64,000 bases of DNA from Stachybotrys elegans (GCA_020746835.1 JAGPNK010000009.1:1922001-1986000), one strand, 5' to 3'; shown: positions 21,561 through 33,208, numbered from the stretch's first letter. Translations and numbers: made by a program. The notes: generated from the letters alone by a model not told the origin.

Positions 21561-22430
21561 ACCCCAGGCTACATGGTCGGAATAGGGTAATGAGCAGAGG
21601 ATCAGCATGTCAAGAAGCGCAGGTTCTGAAGGATATGGCATCTATATGAACAAAGTACACCATAGAAGTATATTTATGAACCAATTTCAATCATTACAAG
21701 CTTAAACCCATCTATTCTTGAAGTAGCACAACCAGACAAAAGCCCGGCGCGGTTCTGAGAAGGTGCTGATGCAATGCCAACGAGCCTGCCGCATCCTGTT
21801 CAAGCCAGTACGGCAAGGATCCACGCCAACCTCCACATTGACGCCGATATAGCTAATCCATAGTAAATTTATACTTGACGAGCTATGGCATTAATAAGGG
21901 TCGGTACGCAATAGGCAAACAGTCTCGGGCCAAGCGATATAGCATGTTCCACAGCAGAGACCATAATCTCACCGCAGACAGCCTGGACTGGGCAGCCATG
22001 GACATGGTGAGCGCCACGATTAATGTAATCTTGTTCTGAATCGGGAGTACACAATGATTGATCTTCAACTGGCCATACCTGAGCTCCTGAATGAATACAT
22101 GTCAAAGGAATCTGCGTCATATCACTCACACAAAGTGTGGCACATGACAAGGCAAAACACACTCCTCCAGCAGATAAGAGCTGGCTACCTTGATATGTGT
22201 GTAACAGAGCACGACAGTGAGCCTGAAGCTGCTTACTTGTAGTGGTCGTTATGTAGGACAGGTGAGCTGGCCTTCGCGACAACGAGGCTTCTATTAATAG
22301 ATTGAGTCAGATATGAGCTAGTATATTAACCTGCAGTCTCTCCCAGTCATTTCAACCCGGTCCAGCCAACTGGCAATATCTCGGCAGACGTAAGCAATCG
22401 ACACTTACACCTGCATATCAATATTTCGCC
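21561..22430. other. Intergenic; one weak minus-strand ORF
   Basis: A 137-codon minus-strand frame (22282-21869) is rich in cysteines (CFALSCATLC, CPVQAVCGE) but has no signal peptide and no known homology I can name. It could be a relic. The rest looks like 3' and 5' untranslated DNA. Confidence 0.4.
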
Positions 22431-24567
22431 ATGAATACAAGTGTTCCCCAATACCGGATTTTTCTAGGTCTATGGACGAATTGGTCCCACGGGCCTGTCT
22501 TCGGCAGGACTCTCACAGCGACTCGCTCAGACGGAGCACTCATCATCGCCTTTGTCGCCTTTTTCGTCAGTCTGGTAGTATATCAGATCTGGAGAATCGT
22601 TTGCTTCAGTCTGCACGCCTTCTATTCTAAGCCTTACCCTCGGGATGCCTTGCACAATCAGAGACAAGTGCTCCTTCGCAACTCAGCCAGCCCAGTTGGA
22701 GGTGCCTGGGAGCTTCTAACACTATGTCTGGCTTGGATCCAAGCTTTAGGCTCTGGTCATCGTCTTTGTGCCCGGATTATTCCGGCCATGATCTGCGCGG
22801 TGGTCACGGCGGGGTTACTAGTCATCGCGTCATTGTTCTCATCACGGGTGTTTCTGGATAGCGACGTCCTGATGCTCGGAGATGACTGTGGATATCTTGA
22901 TGAGAGTAAGCTCAGTTTGCATGAGCAGGTATCTCTCCTTCGCCCGAGTAACATTCATGCCATAGAGGCAGCAGCAAACTATGCACAACAGTGCTACAAC
23001 GAAGAGGCACCACTATCAGATTGCGGCCTTTTGCCCCGAAGGTCCTTGCCGATTGCGGAAATCAACAGATTTGCACCTTGTCCTTTTCAGGAATCTCTTT
23101 GTCTGAGTAACGATTCCAATATACTGCTCGACACTGGACTCATGGATAGTCACCATGACCTGGGAATCAACGCTCCCAAGAGTTCCAGGTTTCAGTACCG
23201 GAAAGTACTTCAATGTGCTCCTCTCAGAACGGCAGGATTCAAATCCTACGTCTCTGATGGAAATGGACGGACCTATACACGCTATCACTATGGTCACACC
23301 ACCTGGGCCGGCAGACCAAACTCCTGTAACTGTACTTATTCAGCACCCAATGGCACTTTAGCAGCTTCTCTAGGAATTGCCGTGGGTGCGAGTCATCAAA
23401 TCAGGTAACATGTCCTCTATTGGGCATTCCATAGGTACTGATATCCTCTAGCGCAACCAACACATTGTTCATTAATGGAGAGCCGGGTCCTGGCTCTCAC
23501 TTCACACCGATAGCCGAATTCAACAGGACGGATGCCGATCTGTACTTTTTGTCGCTCTCTTCCGCTACTGTAGGATTCTTCAATAGATCTACAGACCTTT
23601 GGTATCGGGCCGTTTCGGCGACAAGTGTGACGTACGAGGAACAGGTGCCCATCTGGCAGGCAGATGAGGTGATGTGGCCTATGGGCTGTACCAGTCAACA
23701 TCAAGTGTGCCTCCCGTCTGTATCCGATTCCAAAACCTGCACAGATCTTGGAAGTCGCTATGACACTCGTTGGCAGAGCGAAGAGCTGCTCAAAGGAGAG
23801 ATGGAGGGGTTTTCGAGGTCCATCATGACACTGCTTGGGTCTCATGCCATCGGACCAATTGTCAACATCCTTGGAACTCAGTCTCTGACCTCTCGCTTCG
23901 GTCTTGCAGAGCATGGAGTGCAAGTGGTACTCGAACCAAACCAGTGGCAACTTGATGTTCAAAACTGGTTCTCAATCTCTCTGGCAGCATTACAGTTTCT
24001 ATTGCTTGAAGTCACGGCTGGGTATAGCCCCGGTCTGCGACCATTTCTCCAGGCCCCCACTACTCGTATGCAACAGCACATGTGTCGGAATCAAGTATGT
24101 CCACCCAATCATGAAGGCTTATACTGACCGATTGGCAGAGGATTAATAACCCTGAATATATGTCTTTCAGCCTCTTCGGATTTCTCTTCATACTCATCTT
24201 GGGATCTATCATTATCATTCTATCCTTCACAATGGACTCGATTGCAAGATGGCTGCAGCACGTGTTGCGTCTTGGCCCATACCGTGGCATGGAATGGCGT
24301 GCCACGCACAAACTGCAGCTTCAGCAACTAGCCCACGAAGGCCGAGGGTTCGGACAATGGAAGAGCGGTTTTCTGGATGTCCCAGTGACTGAATCACCGC
24401 AGGAGCTTGCTGTGTTGGATATATCAGACCCCGATGTTTTGCGTTTTGTTCAACCCCATATAATATCCCTCGAACTGGGCAGGGACGACGTTCCTCTGAA
24501 TCCCAATTTGGGCAATTGGTCACCACAACCACAGTGGTACGAGGAGGTAGCAAGCGATATCAACTGA
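22431..24567 (+). CDS. Uncharacterised fungal multi-pass membrane protein
   Basis: Three exons, 22431-23404, 23452-24094 and 24139-24567, encode 681 residues. Introns (47 and 44 bp; GTAACA...CTAG, GTATGT...GCAG) keep the frame. Two membrane segments lie near the N-terminus (GALIIAFVAFFVSLVVYQIW, then MICAVVTAGLLVIASLF). They are followed by a large, probably external domain of about 370 residues with many cysteines (YLDESKLSL, CPFQESLCLS, NSCNCTYS, TCTDLG) and N-glycosylation sequons, then two more membrane segments (SISLAALQFLLLEV and FLFILILGSIIIILSF) and a soluble tail. This architecture matches a Pezizomycotina family of unknown function, often annotated only as hypothetical or misnamed after P450. 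No enzyme motif is seen. The reading frame is clean. Confidence 0.78.
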
Positions 24568-25333
24568 GCCCAACACGAATACGTTACGTCATACGCGGGT
24601 AATCTGGCAATCCACGCGTCAACGCATCGCCATGGAGCATTGATCATTGCTGCCGAATTATGCGCTCGGCCTATGTACTTGAATATATATGGTCTCGACT
24701 AATTCCCTGAAGTCCACCTTGGAATAGTCTTTAAATGTTCTTATCCTAATGGGGTTGTAGAGAGTCAATCGGGGACTAGGCGCCCCGACCTTCTCGGATA
24801 CGAGGAACTGATAAGCCTATAAATCCTGCTGAATACAGAGGACAAGATACACCCAGAGCTCATCGAGAATATCGGTCAAGAGAATGCTACCAAGATCACT
24901 CCTATGACATGATCTTTGTTTGCACCTGTACTGTTATTTCAGGTCGTGTTAGGCTTGTCAAATCGTGTTTCCTCTGTGTTATCCGCAACCATTTACTTTT
25001 ATGTATACAGAATTTCCAATGTGTCCCATGGGATACGGATCACCCCCTGTCAATGAAAGCAATATGAAATATGTCACTTGGCAGAGAAGCCTGTTTACTT
25101 GAAAGAATAGCGATATTGCATGCAAGAATCTGGCTTGAAGCATCCACGAAACTGTGCGCAAGCCGGGAACATTTGCGAGGCAATCGTGACTGCAATAGGG
25201 TTGCCCCTGGAAGACGAACTGGCTGCTGTGACGAAAACTGTAAATCAGCCCGGGGCGGTACATGATCCTTCAGATGATCACTCTTCCCTCCGCCCGCACA
25301 TCTTATCCGTAACGGTGTTTACAAGTTTGGATG
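24568..25333. other. Intergenic
   Basis: Separates the tail of the membrane-protein gene from the 3' end of the acyltransferase relic. Only short unsupported frames are present, and no repeat is seen. Confidence 0.45.
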
Positions 25334-26840
25334 TTACAGCAAGTACTCGCGGACAAGTTTCATGGTCTTGGCGCCGGCTCCAAAATTGCAATAGTAACCC
25401 TCTTCTGCTTTGTACATAATTTGACAGTCAACTGTTGACGTTAAATGAGCGGTTCCTTGTTGCTGAAGGTATTGGAGGAATACACTTACATCGATGGACT
25501 GCTGCTTGTTTCTCTCGACTGGCCTAGAATCATGATCTTGGGCTTCTGGCCTGTTGCCCCTTCTTTTACTGCGGCGGAAAAGTCAATGCCATGCCACGCG
25601 CCTGCCCAGTTTGTAACGTGGAAAAAGCGTTCTCCGGGCTCGCAAAGTGGTATGAACACCTTTCGCCTTGCCATTTCACGCCGAACCGCGAGATCTCTCT
25701 CCATGAGGCGCGGATCAAGCGAGTCTTCGATGGCACGTCTGTTTTGGACTGCATACTCCCATAAGAAGTTTCTCTGCTGCACGGAAATCGTGTTGGGGCA
25801 AAAGTGACGACGTTATAGATATAGGTACAATCTTTGGGGAACTGAGCTATGCGGCCACGGACTAGATTGGTGAGGATGGAGACAAGATCGGCGAGCGCAA
25901 ACTTACGGTTCATTGCTTGGTTAAAGTGCATCGTATGTGCCGAGTTGCGGTGAAGTTGAGACAGCTGAGAAGTGAGCTTGAGGCCGTACAAAGGGATTTT
26001 CTCTTACCTTCATGAGTATGCCTGACACTATCAGCACTTGTTAAATTAACATCCCGGTTCAGGGCAGATTTGGCCTCCATCATGCATTGTTGGCGCAGAT
26101 TCTGCACAGTAGATATTGGAATGAATAAGCCACGAACAATATCCACAGAATCAACCACGACATCCATCGCCATGCTGAACAGCTGCCAAAACCTCTCCCA
26201 CCAGCCCATCAAGCGGGGGCGGCCAATGATCTGGCTCTTTGCAACTTCTTCTTCATTAGGCAATTCTTCATCTGAGGTTAATTCCAGCAGCTGGGGTGGT
26301 TCACGACCTTCTAGTAGCCCTAGCCATACCCTTATAATGTCTGCCAACCGCGTGAGGAATGTTGACCCCAAGAACAGTGGCATTACTGAACGTGCTGATA
26401 TGGACCAACAATATAGGGCTATCAGGCTTCTCGAATCGGCGCTCATGGGGCCAGTGTTCGGACTCAAAGGGCTTGACCAGGTCTGCAGCTGGCTCGTGGA
26501 GACTAATGCCAGCTTGTCCGCCAGTTGGTAGATGAATTGCGGAATCGTGAGATTGACACGACCACTGAAAGAGTGGATAATTGTCGGCGAAGCATTGTGG
26601 AACAAGGTACTCTAGCCGTTATGTCTGAGCGTTGGTGTGTAGTTGCCCACCCAGCTTCCTCCAGTGCTGGGCGATAAGGCGATGCAATGCATCCTTCAAT
26701 TTCTGCTCATCAAGTTTGGCATAAACGATGAAGTGCACGCGTGTGCGAATGTTGTTTGTTGGCACAAGCTGGTCAGCTAGCTGGAATAATATCCATAACG
26801 TCGAGACAAGCTGTAGCACGAATTCCAATTCGTTAAGCAC
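25334..26840 (-). pseudogene. BAHD-like acyltransferase pseudogene, broken at the HxxxD motif
   Basis: Fungal transferase-family (BAHD-like, CoA-dependent O-acyltransferase) gene. The pieces in order are DQLVPTNNIRTRVHFIVYAK, ALHRLIAQHWRKLGGQL, RLEYLVPQCFADNYPLF, PILLVHISTFSNATVLGVNI, RVWLGLLEGREPPQLLEL, MGWWERFWQLFSMAMDVV, LFIPISTVQNLRQQCM, LVSILTNLVRGRIAQFPKDC, EPGERFFHVTNWAGAWHGID and the C-terminal GYYCNFGAGAKTMKLVREY, stopping at 25336-25334. Breaks: an in-frame TAA at 26621-26619; a one-base frame change near 26360 exactly within the active-site motif (PHA on one side, ADI on the other); and another frame change near 25790 (VVTFAP to QQRNFLWEY). Introns flank the middle exon. With the catalytic His and Asp in different frames, the enzyme cannot be made. 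The product and pathway are unknown. Confidence 0.78.
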
Positions 26841-27755
26841 AGGTTTGAGCAGTGCTCATGCGGGATCTTTGCTTTATACCTAACACCTACACCGTAGAAA
26901 TTGTTGTGTGAATCAGGGTGGCTTCGTGGTTCGTAATCGTAATCGCTTTGCCCGGGGAACATGGATAGCAACACCATCGCTACTATCACTACGAACGTAC
27001 TATAGAGTTTTGTGGTCTAGGATAGGGCACACAATGATCTTATTTGCGTAACTGTCTGTTCGCTGACATCGTCCAACGGGTGACGTCAATTGTATGCTAC
27101 AGTCTGACGATCCCTTTGTTGTTTGACTCTGTTATTTGGTCCTGCGGGCAGCAGGGAAATGATTATTGCTCCTATCCCTTTGAGTGTGCGAAGGTGGCAT
27201 GGATGTATTCGACCCACATACCCCTCAATTTAGGTCAGTACAAGAAGTAACTTTGACCCTTCCCCTATCAAAAGACGTGTGTAATGTAGCTATATGTAGC
27301 TTGCAGGAATGCTGGGACTTCTATCATAGGCTAATTTCCTAGGAAACTGAAGTTACTATTTTTTTTCTGCATTTTCATTGGTCAAAAACCCTGTCTGTGA
27401 CCTCTATGCCACCTTCGCACACTCAAAGGGATATACAATTGTTCTTTTACCCTCACTGCACGCATCCACTCTATCATATTATCTAGTTCGGACTGAATTT
27501 CACATTTAGCGTGGGGGCGGCATGGCAGAGGATTCGCTTGACAACTCGTTTACCAGATTTGGAATGTGGGTAAACGCCCTTGTCAACAAAAAGGGCTTCG
27601 ATTCTGCCTGGAATGCCAAGCCATGGGTTGGATGCCACCTGGTTGCACAGCCTCGCTGGCTGTGCCTTCCAATATTAAAATCCTCGGGTTCCTCCATGAA
27701 CTTACGTGACATGAAGTTACGTGACACCTACATCCGCCTCTTCGGTTCTTTCAAC
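26841..27755. other. Intergenic with a MITE
   Basis: Contains the 257-bp MITE at 27175-27431 and the probable promoter and 5' leader of the next gene. An in-frame upstream stretch from 27522 could extend that gene but looks like untranslated DNA. Confidence 0.5.
27173..27433. mobile_element. Stowaway-like MITE with 28-bp inverted arms and TA flanks
   Basis: The arms 27173-27200 and 27406-27433 are perfect reverse complements over 28 bp (TATCCCTTTGAGTGTGCGAA and on). If the outer TA dinucleotides are target duplications, the element is 27175-27431 (257 bp) with termini TCCCTTTGAGTG...CACTCAAAGGGA, which is the layout of Tc1/mariner-type MITEs. The interior is AT-rich and non-coding, with a 10-base T run. 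The perfect arms suggest recent activity or low divergence. Confidence 0.8.
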
Positions 27756-28715
27756 ATGAGCAACCCTATTTCTTTTGATGAATACAAGCGCTACGTCACA
27801 GTCTACATCGGCCTCGCGTGTGTAAGCCTCTTGGTCAGTGATGTGTTGTTGTTCAGCGTCCCTTGCGTCCTACGGGTCCCAAACGTTGGTCTCGCACAAC
27901 GATGGCGTAGATCCGTCATAGGCGGACTCGTCTGCCTTATCCTGTATGCTCTCCTTGTCTGTCCCTCACCCAGTTACTCACCACTGCAGCGCGTCCACGC
28001 TCGATATCGCCGCTTACGTCATATTCTTGGTTGATCTCACTGCCTACGATTTGGAATACATTTTTACTCTGCTTGCTGCTCAGGAGTACCTGTGGACCAC
28101 ATCTGCCTTGATGTTCTCTCTCATCTACCTGTTCATTTTCCTCTCTCTGGCTTCCTTAATCATTGGAATGTTTTCCAGAACCAAGGCAGATGGTCGTATG
28201 CTCGGGCATGCGAATTTGATTGTATACGGCCTGGCCAGTGTTCTCTTTGCCTTGAGCATATCTAGGTTTGGGCTGGAGGTTGCACACATCCAACCGCTCT
28301 CAACAAGCGAGTATATTCCACCCCACAGAGACCTCGAACACGCGGCACGCATTCGTAACGCCATCGACATTACGTGGTGGATAGTGTCCCTTGGAGTGGC
28401 CGCTGGAGCACTAGGTGCATATTTTACACGCAAGCATCTCAGGGTGGGTTAACCATGGCAATTACGTCTCTTTACTAATAGGTCTAGGGCGACGCAATTG
28501 TCATCATATGCAGCCTTTTGTGGCTTACCGCAACCACATACCAGTTCGCGACCGCCCTCATGTTCCGATTTTTTGGCGAGTTGTGGCAGACGTATGTCAT
28601 GGTCACCGACCCTATCTTCAGTTATTGGGTGCTCTGTGCTACCTTGGCCCTTTTTACTTATCTTGGGAAGAGGACTGGGTTTTGGGATTACCAAGGGACG
28701 TCCCATGTAGTGTGA
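27756..28715 (+). CDS. Small multi-pass membrane protein, function unknown
   Basis: Three exons, 27756-27943, 27990-28443 and 28488-28715, encode 289 residues. Introns GTATGC...GCAG and GTGGGT...CTAG keep the frame (LIL-ASTLDIAAY and HLR-GDAIVII). I prefer the ATG at 27756 because a membrane segment follows closely (VTVYIGLACVSLLVSDVLLF). The in-frame ATG at 27522 would add 78 polar residues. About seven hydrophobic segments can be counted, including IYLFIFLSLASLIIGMF and WWIVSLGVAAGALGAYF, and the protein ends soon after YWVLCATLALFTYLG. It belongs to the loose group of fungal integral membrane proteins with no assigned role. The frame is undamaged. Confidence 0.72.
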
Positions 28716-29278
28716 CGTCCAGAAACCAATTGCATAATTTTGGAAGCGTGTGCATCGTCAACATGCGTTCTACTAGAATGTAGCGTTGCAGATTGACACA
28801 ACGCATGAGTTGGAATGTATTTAGATGTCTATGATTTAATATCTTCAATCGTGCCCCACTGCCAATTGCCTATGCATTTTGATGCTGGCTTTCAGCCTAG
28901 AAGATTTCCCTTGACCGGTTGCGCAGCTCCGATATGCTTGACAAGTAAGCTCCAGGCAGGGCTTCTGAACGGAAAATCCCATAATGATAAAACACGCACA
29001 CCCTATTTCGAAATATCCCAACCATTGAGCTATTTCGAGCTCCCATTTACCCGCCCTAGTCAGTAAATGAAGCAGCGACATAAGCCAATCGAGCCACCAG
29101 AAAGAGCTAGGTGAGGCAAAGATGTTTACTTGCAGATTTCAACTTTACACAGATCCAAATAGGCTATCATCTTCTCACACATTGAGGACCATGCGGGCAT
29201 ATTATTGAACACCTTTTCGAATATCATGTCATGTCAAGCTCAAGATACCGCCAAACTCTCATCTGCAGATAGACTGTC
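28716..29278. other. Intergenic
   Basis: 3' flanks of two convergent genes. Nothing recognisable. Confidence 0.5.
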
Positions 29279-29868
29279 TTAAAAGGCGCCTGTGAATACA
29301 CCAGTTCCAACCTTGACGAACTCACAGTCAAGAGCCAAGGCATGGGGACCTTCATGAGCAATGATTATACCCTCGGCCGTAACCCGAAGCCCACAAAGCG
29401 CCCCGTGTCTGTTGGAGCCATACAGTGCCGCTCGGTTTCCAGGCAACTGCTTAGCCACAATTCCATAGTTGGAATTGTCGTTATACATGCAAAGCTTGCT
29501 CGGCTCCCAAGACAGGCTCATGTTCATGATAACCTCGGCACCATCGGATGTGACCTGAAGGCCACGAAGATAGCCTTTGTCGCCGGTTGGCCAGCCGAAG
29601 CCCTCGCGATTATCGCCGTCGTATCTCTGGTAGCGGAAAACCATACCCCGACCGGCGGGCACAACTTTTACCAGGGTTCTTCCATTTGTTTGGGATACCG
29701 AACCGCCTGGGTATCGATCACCGAGGCCGAGCTCACTTCCATCGGCAAGCGTGATCTTGTACCAATGATCATTATTAGACCAAATGGTCTCGCCACGGTT
29801 ATCGGTCAAGTTCTAACCAAGGTTAGCCATGGCCTAGCTCGGTCAATGAATTCGGCACTTACTGCCAT
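29279..29868 (-). CDS. Hypothetical small protein with a 6-nt first exon, possibly beta-rich
   Basis: The main exon, 29812-29279, lacks a suitable ATG. A 50-bp intron (29862-29813, GTAAGT...GTTAG) joins it in frame to a first exon of only six bases, ATGGCA (29868-29863), giving MANLTDNRGETIW and 179 residues. There is no signal peptide or membrane segment. The sequence alternates short polar and aromatic stretches (NNDHWYKITLADGSELGLGD, GRGMVFRYQRYDGDN, GFGWPTGDKGYLRGLQVTSD, HGALCGLRVTAEG), and GLQVTSDG/GLRVTAEG look like two related beta hairpins, so a lectin-like or beta-barrel fold is possible. I know no named family for it. Confidence 0.65.
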
Positions 29869-31489
29869 AGTGATAAAGTAGACCGGTGATTTGAACAAGG
29901 TGGCAGCGGATGGGAGGTTGATGGAGGTGTCTTGATGGGTCTTTCAATTGGCAGACATTTGCGAATATATAATAATTCTCCCCAACTGCTATCAGCACGG
30001 TATCAGCCTTTGGACGGGAGAGTAGATGCGCCAGTCTCGGTTTGGCTGTGATCTGCAAGTCCTCAGCTGGGCTTGAATTCAGTCATGCAAGCTTCAGCTA
30101 TCATGTTGAAGCTGAGTACTGCTGTAATAGGGCTCGTATCGGCTTTTGCATAGGAATGCGACGGCGCATGGACTCGATTGGCTGGTGTTGTTCTGCACCT
30201 CATTTAGGCGCCAACTGGTCTTGAAGTGACAGCTCGGTTCTCCGGTAAATCGGCTTCGTGGCAGGCGTTGATTGGGCCCCTGCCTCGTACATCAAATTTA
30301 CCCGTATGCAGGTGAAAGTCAATCCTCCAGCTACCCCTTCAACCGGCCGGTAGTATCTTACAACAATGCATTCGTCCCTTTCAGTCGTCGTTTGATGACA
30401 GCTGAATGTTGCCCATGTCCACTGCGTGCAGTGACTCCGGAGCTACTCTCCGGCCCACGTTCCAAGAAAGGCTGGAACGGTCCGTCGCCAAGTAGCTGAA
30501 CAACCTTCACGGATGGTTGCTGTCAACATCCCTGGGATCGACATGGTTATGGACTTTCGTGGTAATCCATCTTTGATGCAACCATGTTCCAGCAATTATG
30601 TGCTCGAACTATGCAGTTTAACGCTGCGGAATGTCGGATGAGTTGCACCAGATAGGATGCTCTGCTACTGGAGGGACTGATGTATTCTCATGGGCTAAAG
30701 CTAGAGAGCAGCAAGGCGGTGCGAGGGCGGTAGCAGAAGCGGTAAAAGCAAAGTATGTATATGTAGTTAGAAGGCCGACAGTTAGCGGACTGGCCATGAC
30801 AGACGTATGAACCGTTCATAGGCATGTTTATAATAATCCTGACCTACGGGGGATTAATGCATTCAAAAAAAAAAAAAAAAAAAAAAAAAGAATTAAAAAT
30901 ATTTAAAAAAACCAAGGCATCTCATACTGCATTTATGTTTTTGCTTTATTCTAGTCCTATGCACAACACGTCATACCGTCTGTATCGTCAGAGGGAGCCT
31001 CCTCGAAGTCACTGGTATGTATCCCATTGGGCACACGAACGGGAAATCACACACACAATGAAAAGAAGGATACATTTCAAAGTGGAAGAAGAGAAATAGA
31101 GTAGGGTTGCAAGGGTTATAGTCTCAACGGACTCTCCATTTTGAGTTGTCGGGTCGGATTGCCGACTATGAAGCTGGGTTCGGGGAGACGTGCCGTAGAT
31201 GTCGATAGGCTATCCGAGGATGGACACGGTTATCTATTTCGACTGCCCAGGTATCTGGTTAGCTCCGCCAGTGATTGCAAAGTGGGTTAGATAGGAAAGA
31301 CTCCTATCCTGGTGGAGTTGCTAACCCCAGGATTCCCCAGATTGCAGTGGTATAAACAGGTACCTCCTTGTCAGATATCCTCCTCAAGAAAGCCACCCGG
31401 CTTTAGTTATACCTTGTATCTGTCTCCTTGCAGTTATTTCCGAGAAAACCTCTAAGCCACTTGACAATGTCTTTCCCGTATACAGCAAA
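29869..31489. other. Intergenic with poly(A) tract and repeat copy B
   Basis: No gene is supported. A run of 25 A (30865-30889) lies about 85 bp before copy B of the dispersed repeat (30973-31050). Such a tract can mark a retroposon end, but it lies 5' of the copy in this orientation, so no link is claimed. Confidence 0.5.
30973..31050 (+). repeat. Dispersed repeat, copy B (partial)
   Basis: About 78 bp matching the second half of copy A (ATCGTCAGAGG..., then CTCCTCGAAGTCACTGG, then ACACGAACGGGAAATC), with scattered differences and a one-base deletion in the GGGG run. It is truncated at its left end compared with copies D and E. Confidence 0.8.
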
Positions 31490-32790
31490 ATGGGTACGGA
31501 CCTTGCAGAGGGAAGCATTCATGGTGCGGACCTCGATAAGTCCGAGATCTTCCTCCAGCAGCACAGCTTCAGCCACGAATACCTGGAGGAACTCGTCTCT
31601 GACAAGGAGCCCAACAAGTGCCTGGTCAAAAAGTGGACATGGTGCTTCTGCCACTCTTGGCCGGTACTTATGTCCTCCAACTCATTCACAAGCAAGCACT
31701 GTCTTATTCGGCCGTGTTTGACCTACTCGATAGCACCGGCACAACTCTCAAACAATACAGCCGGTTTGGCAGCATCTTTTACCTTGAATATCTCATTATT
31801 AAATACCTATGGTCTTTTCTTGCCCAGAAGACATTAATGGCCAAGGTCGTTGCGGGCTATGTGCTCTCATGGGGTAGCATCTTGATGATCACTGCTGCCT
31901 GCAGTAATGTTTCTGGGCTAGCGGCTTGTCGATTCTTTCTTAGTTTATTTGAAGTCCCCATTTCCCTAGTCTTTATGATGATTGTGGGGATGTGGTATAC
32001 AAGAGAGGAGCAGCCCTTCCGTGCTGGTGTCTTTTATAGCTGCAATGGTGTCGGCCTTGTGCTTGGCGGCCTGCTTAGCTATGGCATTGTACAAATTAAA
32101 GGCTTTGAGATATAGAGGTCAATCTTTCTTCTATACGGTGGCATAACTGTTTTGTTTGGTGGTCTCCTTCTATAGACGTTGCCAGATAACATCCTCCGTG
32201 CCAAGGGCTTTAGTCTAGAAGAAAAAGCCCTGCTTATCGCTTGTGCCAGGCTGGTAAAGACTAGTGTTTTGAATAGAACCATCAACTGGGACCAAGTCTA
32301 GGAGTGCCTGATGAATCCGCAGATCTGACTTCTGACTCTCTTTGTTCTGTTCAATGAGGTCATCAATGGTGGTGTGGCCAACTTTGGGTCGTTGATTATC
32401 AATAGCCTAGTTGGCCACGCCCTTCTCAGTGTTGCTTTGAGGATCCCTCAGGGTGCCTTCCAGATATTCTAGATTCTCTCTGGGAATTGGCTTGCATCCA
32501 ACTACAAGAACATGGCACCACATCATGGGTATCTACAACGTCCCAGTCATTCTCGGACTCTGCTCATCTGGCCGATTACCGCCAAACCTAGAACCGGAAT
32601 CTCATTCGTCCAATATGTCTACAGTCGACCTTTTGTCCTGGGAGTACAATGCCACCATCTAGTGGAGGCTTGCAATTACGGCCATTGTCTCTGCTTCATA
32701 CTGTGCGGAAATTTCATTGGTCCTCATGCATTTCGTCCAAGGCTCTCATCAGACAGGAGTGATTCTCAAGCTCTCTTGTGAGGCTGTGCT
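31490..32790 (+). pseudogene. Allantoate-permease-like MFS transporter pseudogene with five in-frame stops
   Basis: Anion:cation symporter family (DAL5/allantoate permease type) relic. The N-terminus is HSFSHEYLEELVSDKEPNKC. After a one-base frame change near 31630 it continues VDMVLLPLLAGTYVLQLIHK QALSYSAVFDLL (broken here), FLSLFEVPISLVFMMIVGMW and YTREEQPFRAGVFYSCNGVG. In the same frame there are stops at 32113 (TAG), 32173 (TAG), 32299 (TAG), 32326 (TGA) and 32470 (TAG). Between them the family sequence stays readable (LPDNILRAKGFSLEEKALLI, EVINGGVANFG, RIPQGAFQIF). The stops at 32113, 32326 and 32470 sit where relatives have Trp, so TGG-to-TAG/TGA (G-to-A) fits RIP. A further frame change lies near 32512. 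The relic lies between two inverted copies of the dispersed repeat. Confidence 0.82.
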
Positions 32791-33208
32791 GGCGCCTATC
32801 TCCGAAAGATTAGGGTCAGCAAAACAAAGATCTCGCTGTACCAGGCATAGATGATCGTAACAGAGTTTCACGCAAGTGAAGCATGCGCCACTCAATATGA
32901 CGACTCTTGGAAATGAAACTGCCTGAGTTCTTCTATGCTTGTGCAGGCAATCCGACCTCACTAGTCATTATTTTGTTTACGTGGGATTTTCCGTTTGTGT
33001 TCCCCAATGGGATACAGACCAGCGACTTCGAGGAGATTATTGTGTTTACATTGGTGGTTACTTAGAATAGCTAATCTAGGTGTGAACCTTTAGCCTCAAT
33101 ACAGCAGTCTCCTAATAATGATTGAATGTGCTTTCATCTATGATATGAAGCTCTTTAAGCACTAAGAATGCTGGTTATATTATGTATCTTAAACTATATT
33201 AACCTAAG
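32791..33208. other. Intergenic with repeat copy C
   Basis: Short tail-to-tail space between the MFS relic and the subtilase, containing repeat copy C (32981-33035). Otherwise AT-rich, nothing seen. Confidence 0.5.
32981..33035 (-). repeat. Dispersed repeat, copy C (partial, inverted)
   Basis: Reverse orientation relative to copies A, B, D and E. It covers only the part read as TWDFPFVFPNGIQTSDFEE, about 55 bp. With copy B it brackets the MFS relic as an inverted pair about 1.9 kb apart. Confidence 0.8.

Noticed and set aside
20940..21641. 233-codon minus-strand frame opposite the LPMO gene
   Set aside because: It mirrors the codon bias of the strongly expressed sense gene and has no homology or start context; an antisense shadow.
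30865..30889. 25-A run as the tail of a retroposed element
   Set aside because: No element body or target duplication could be tied to it; repeat copy B lies on the wrong side for a 3' tail.
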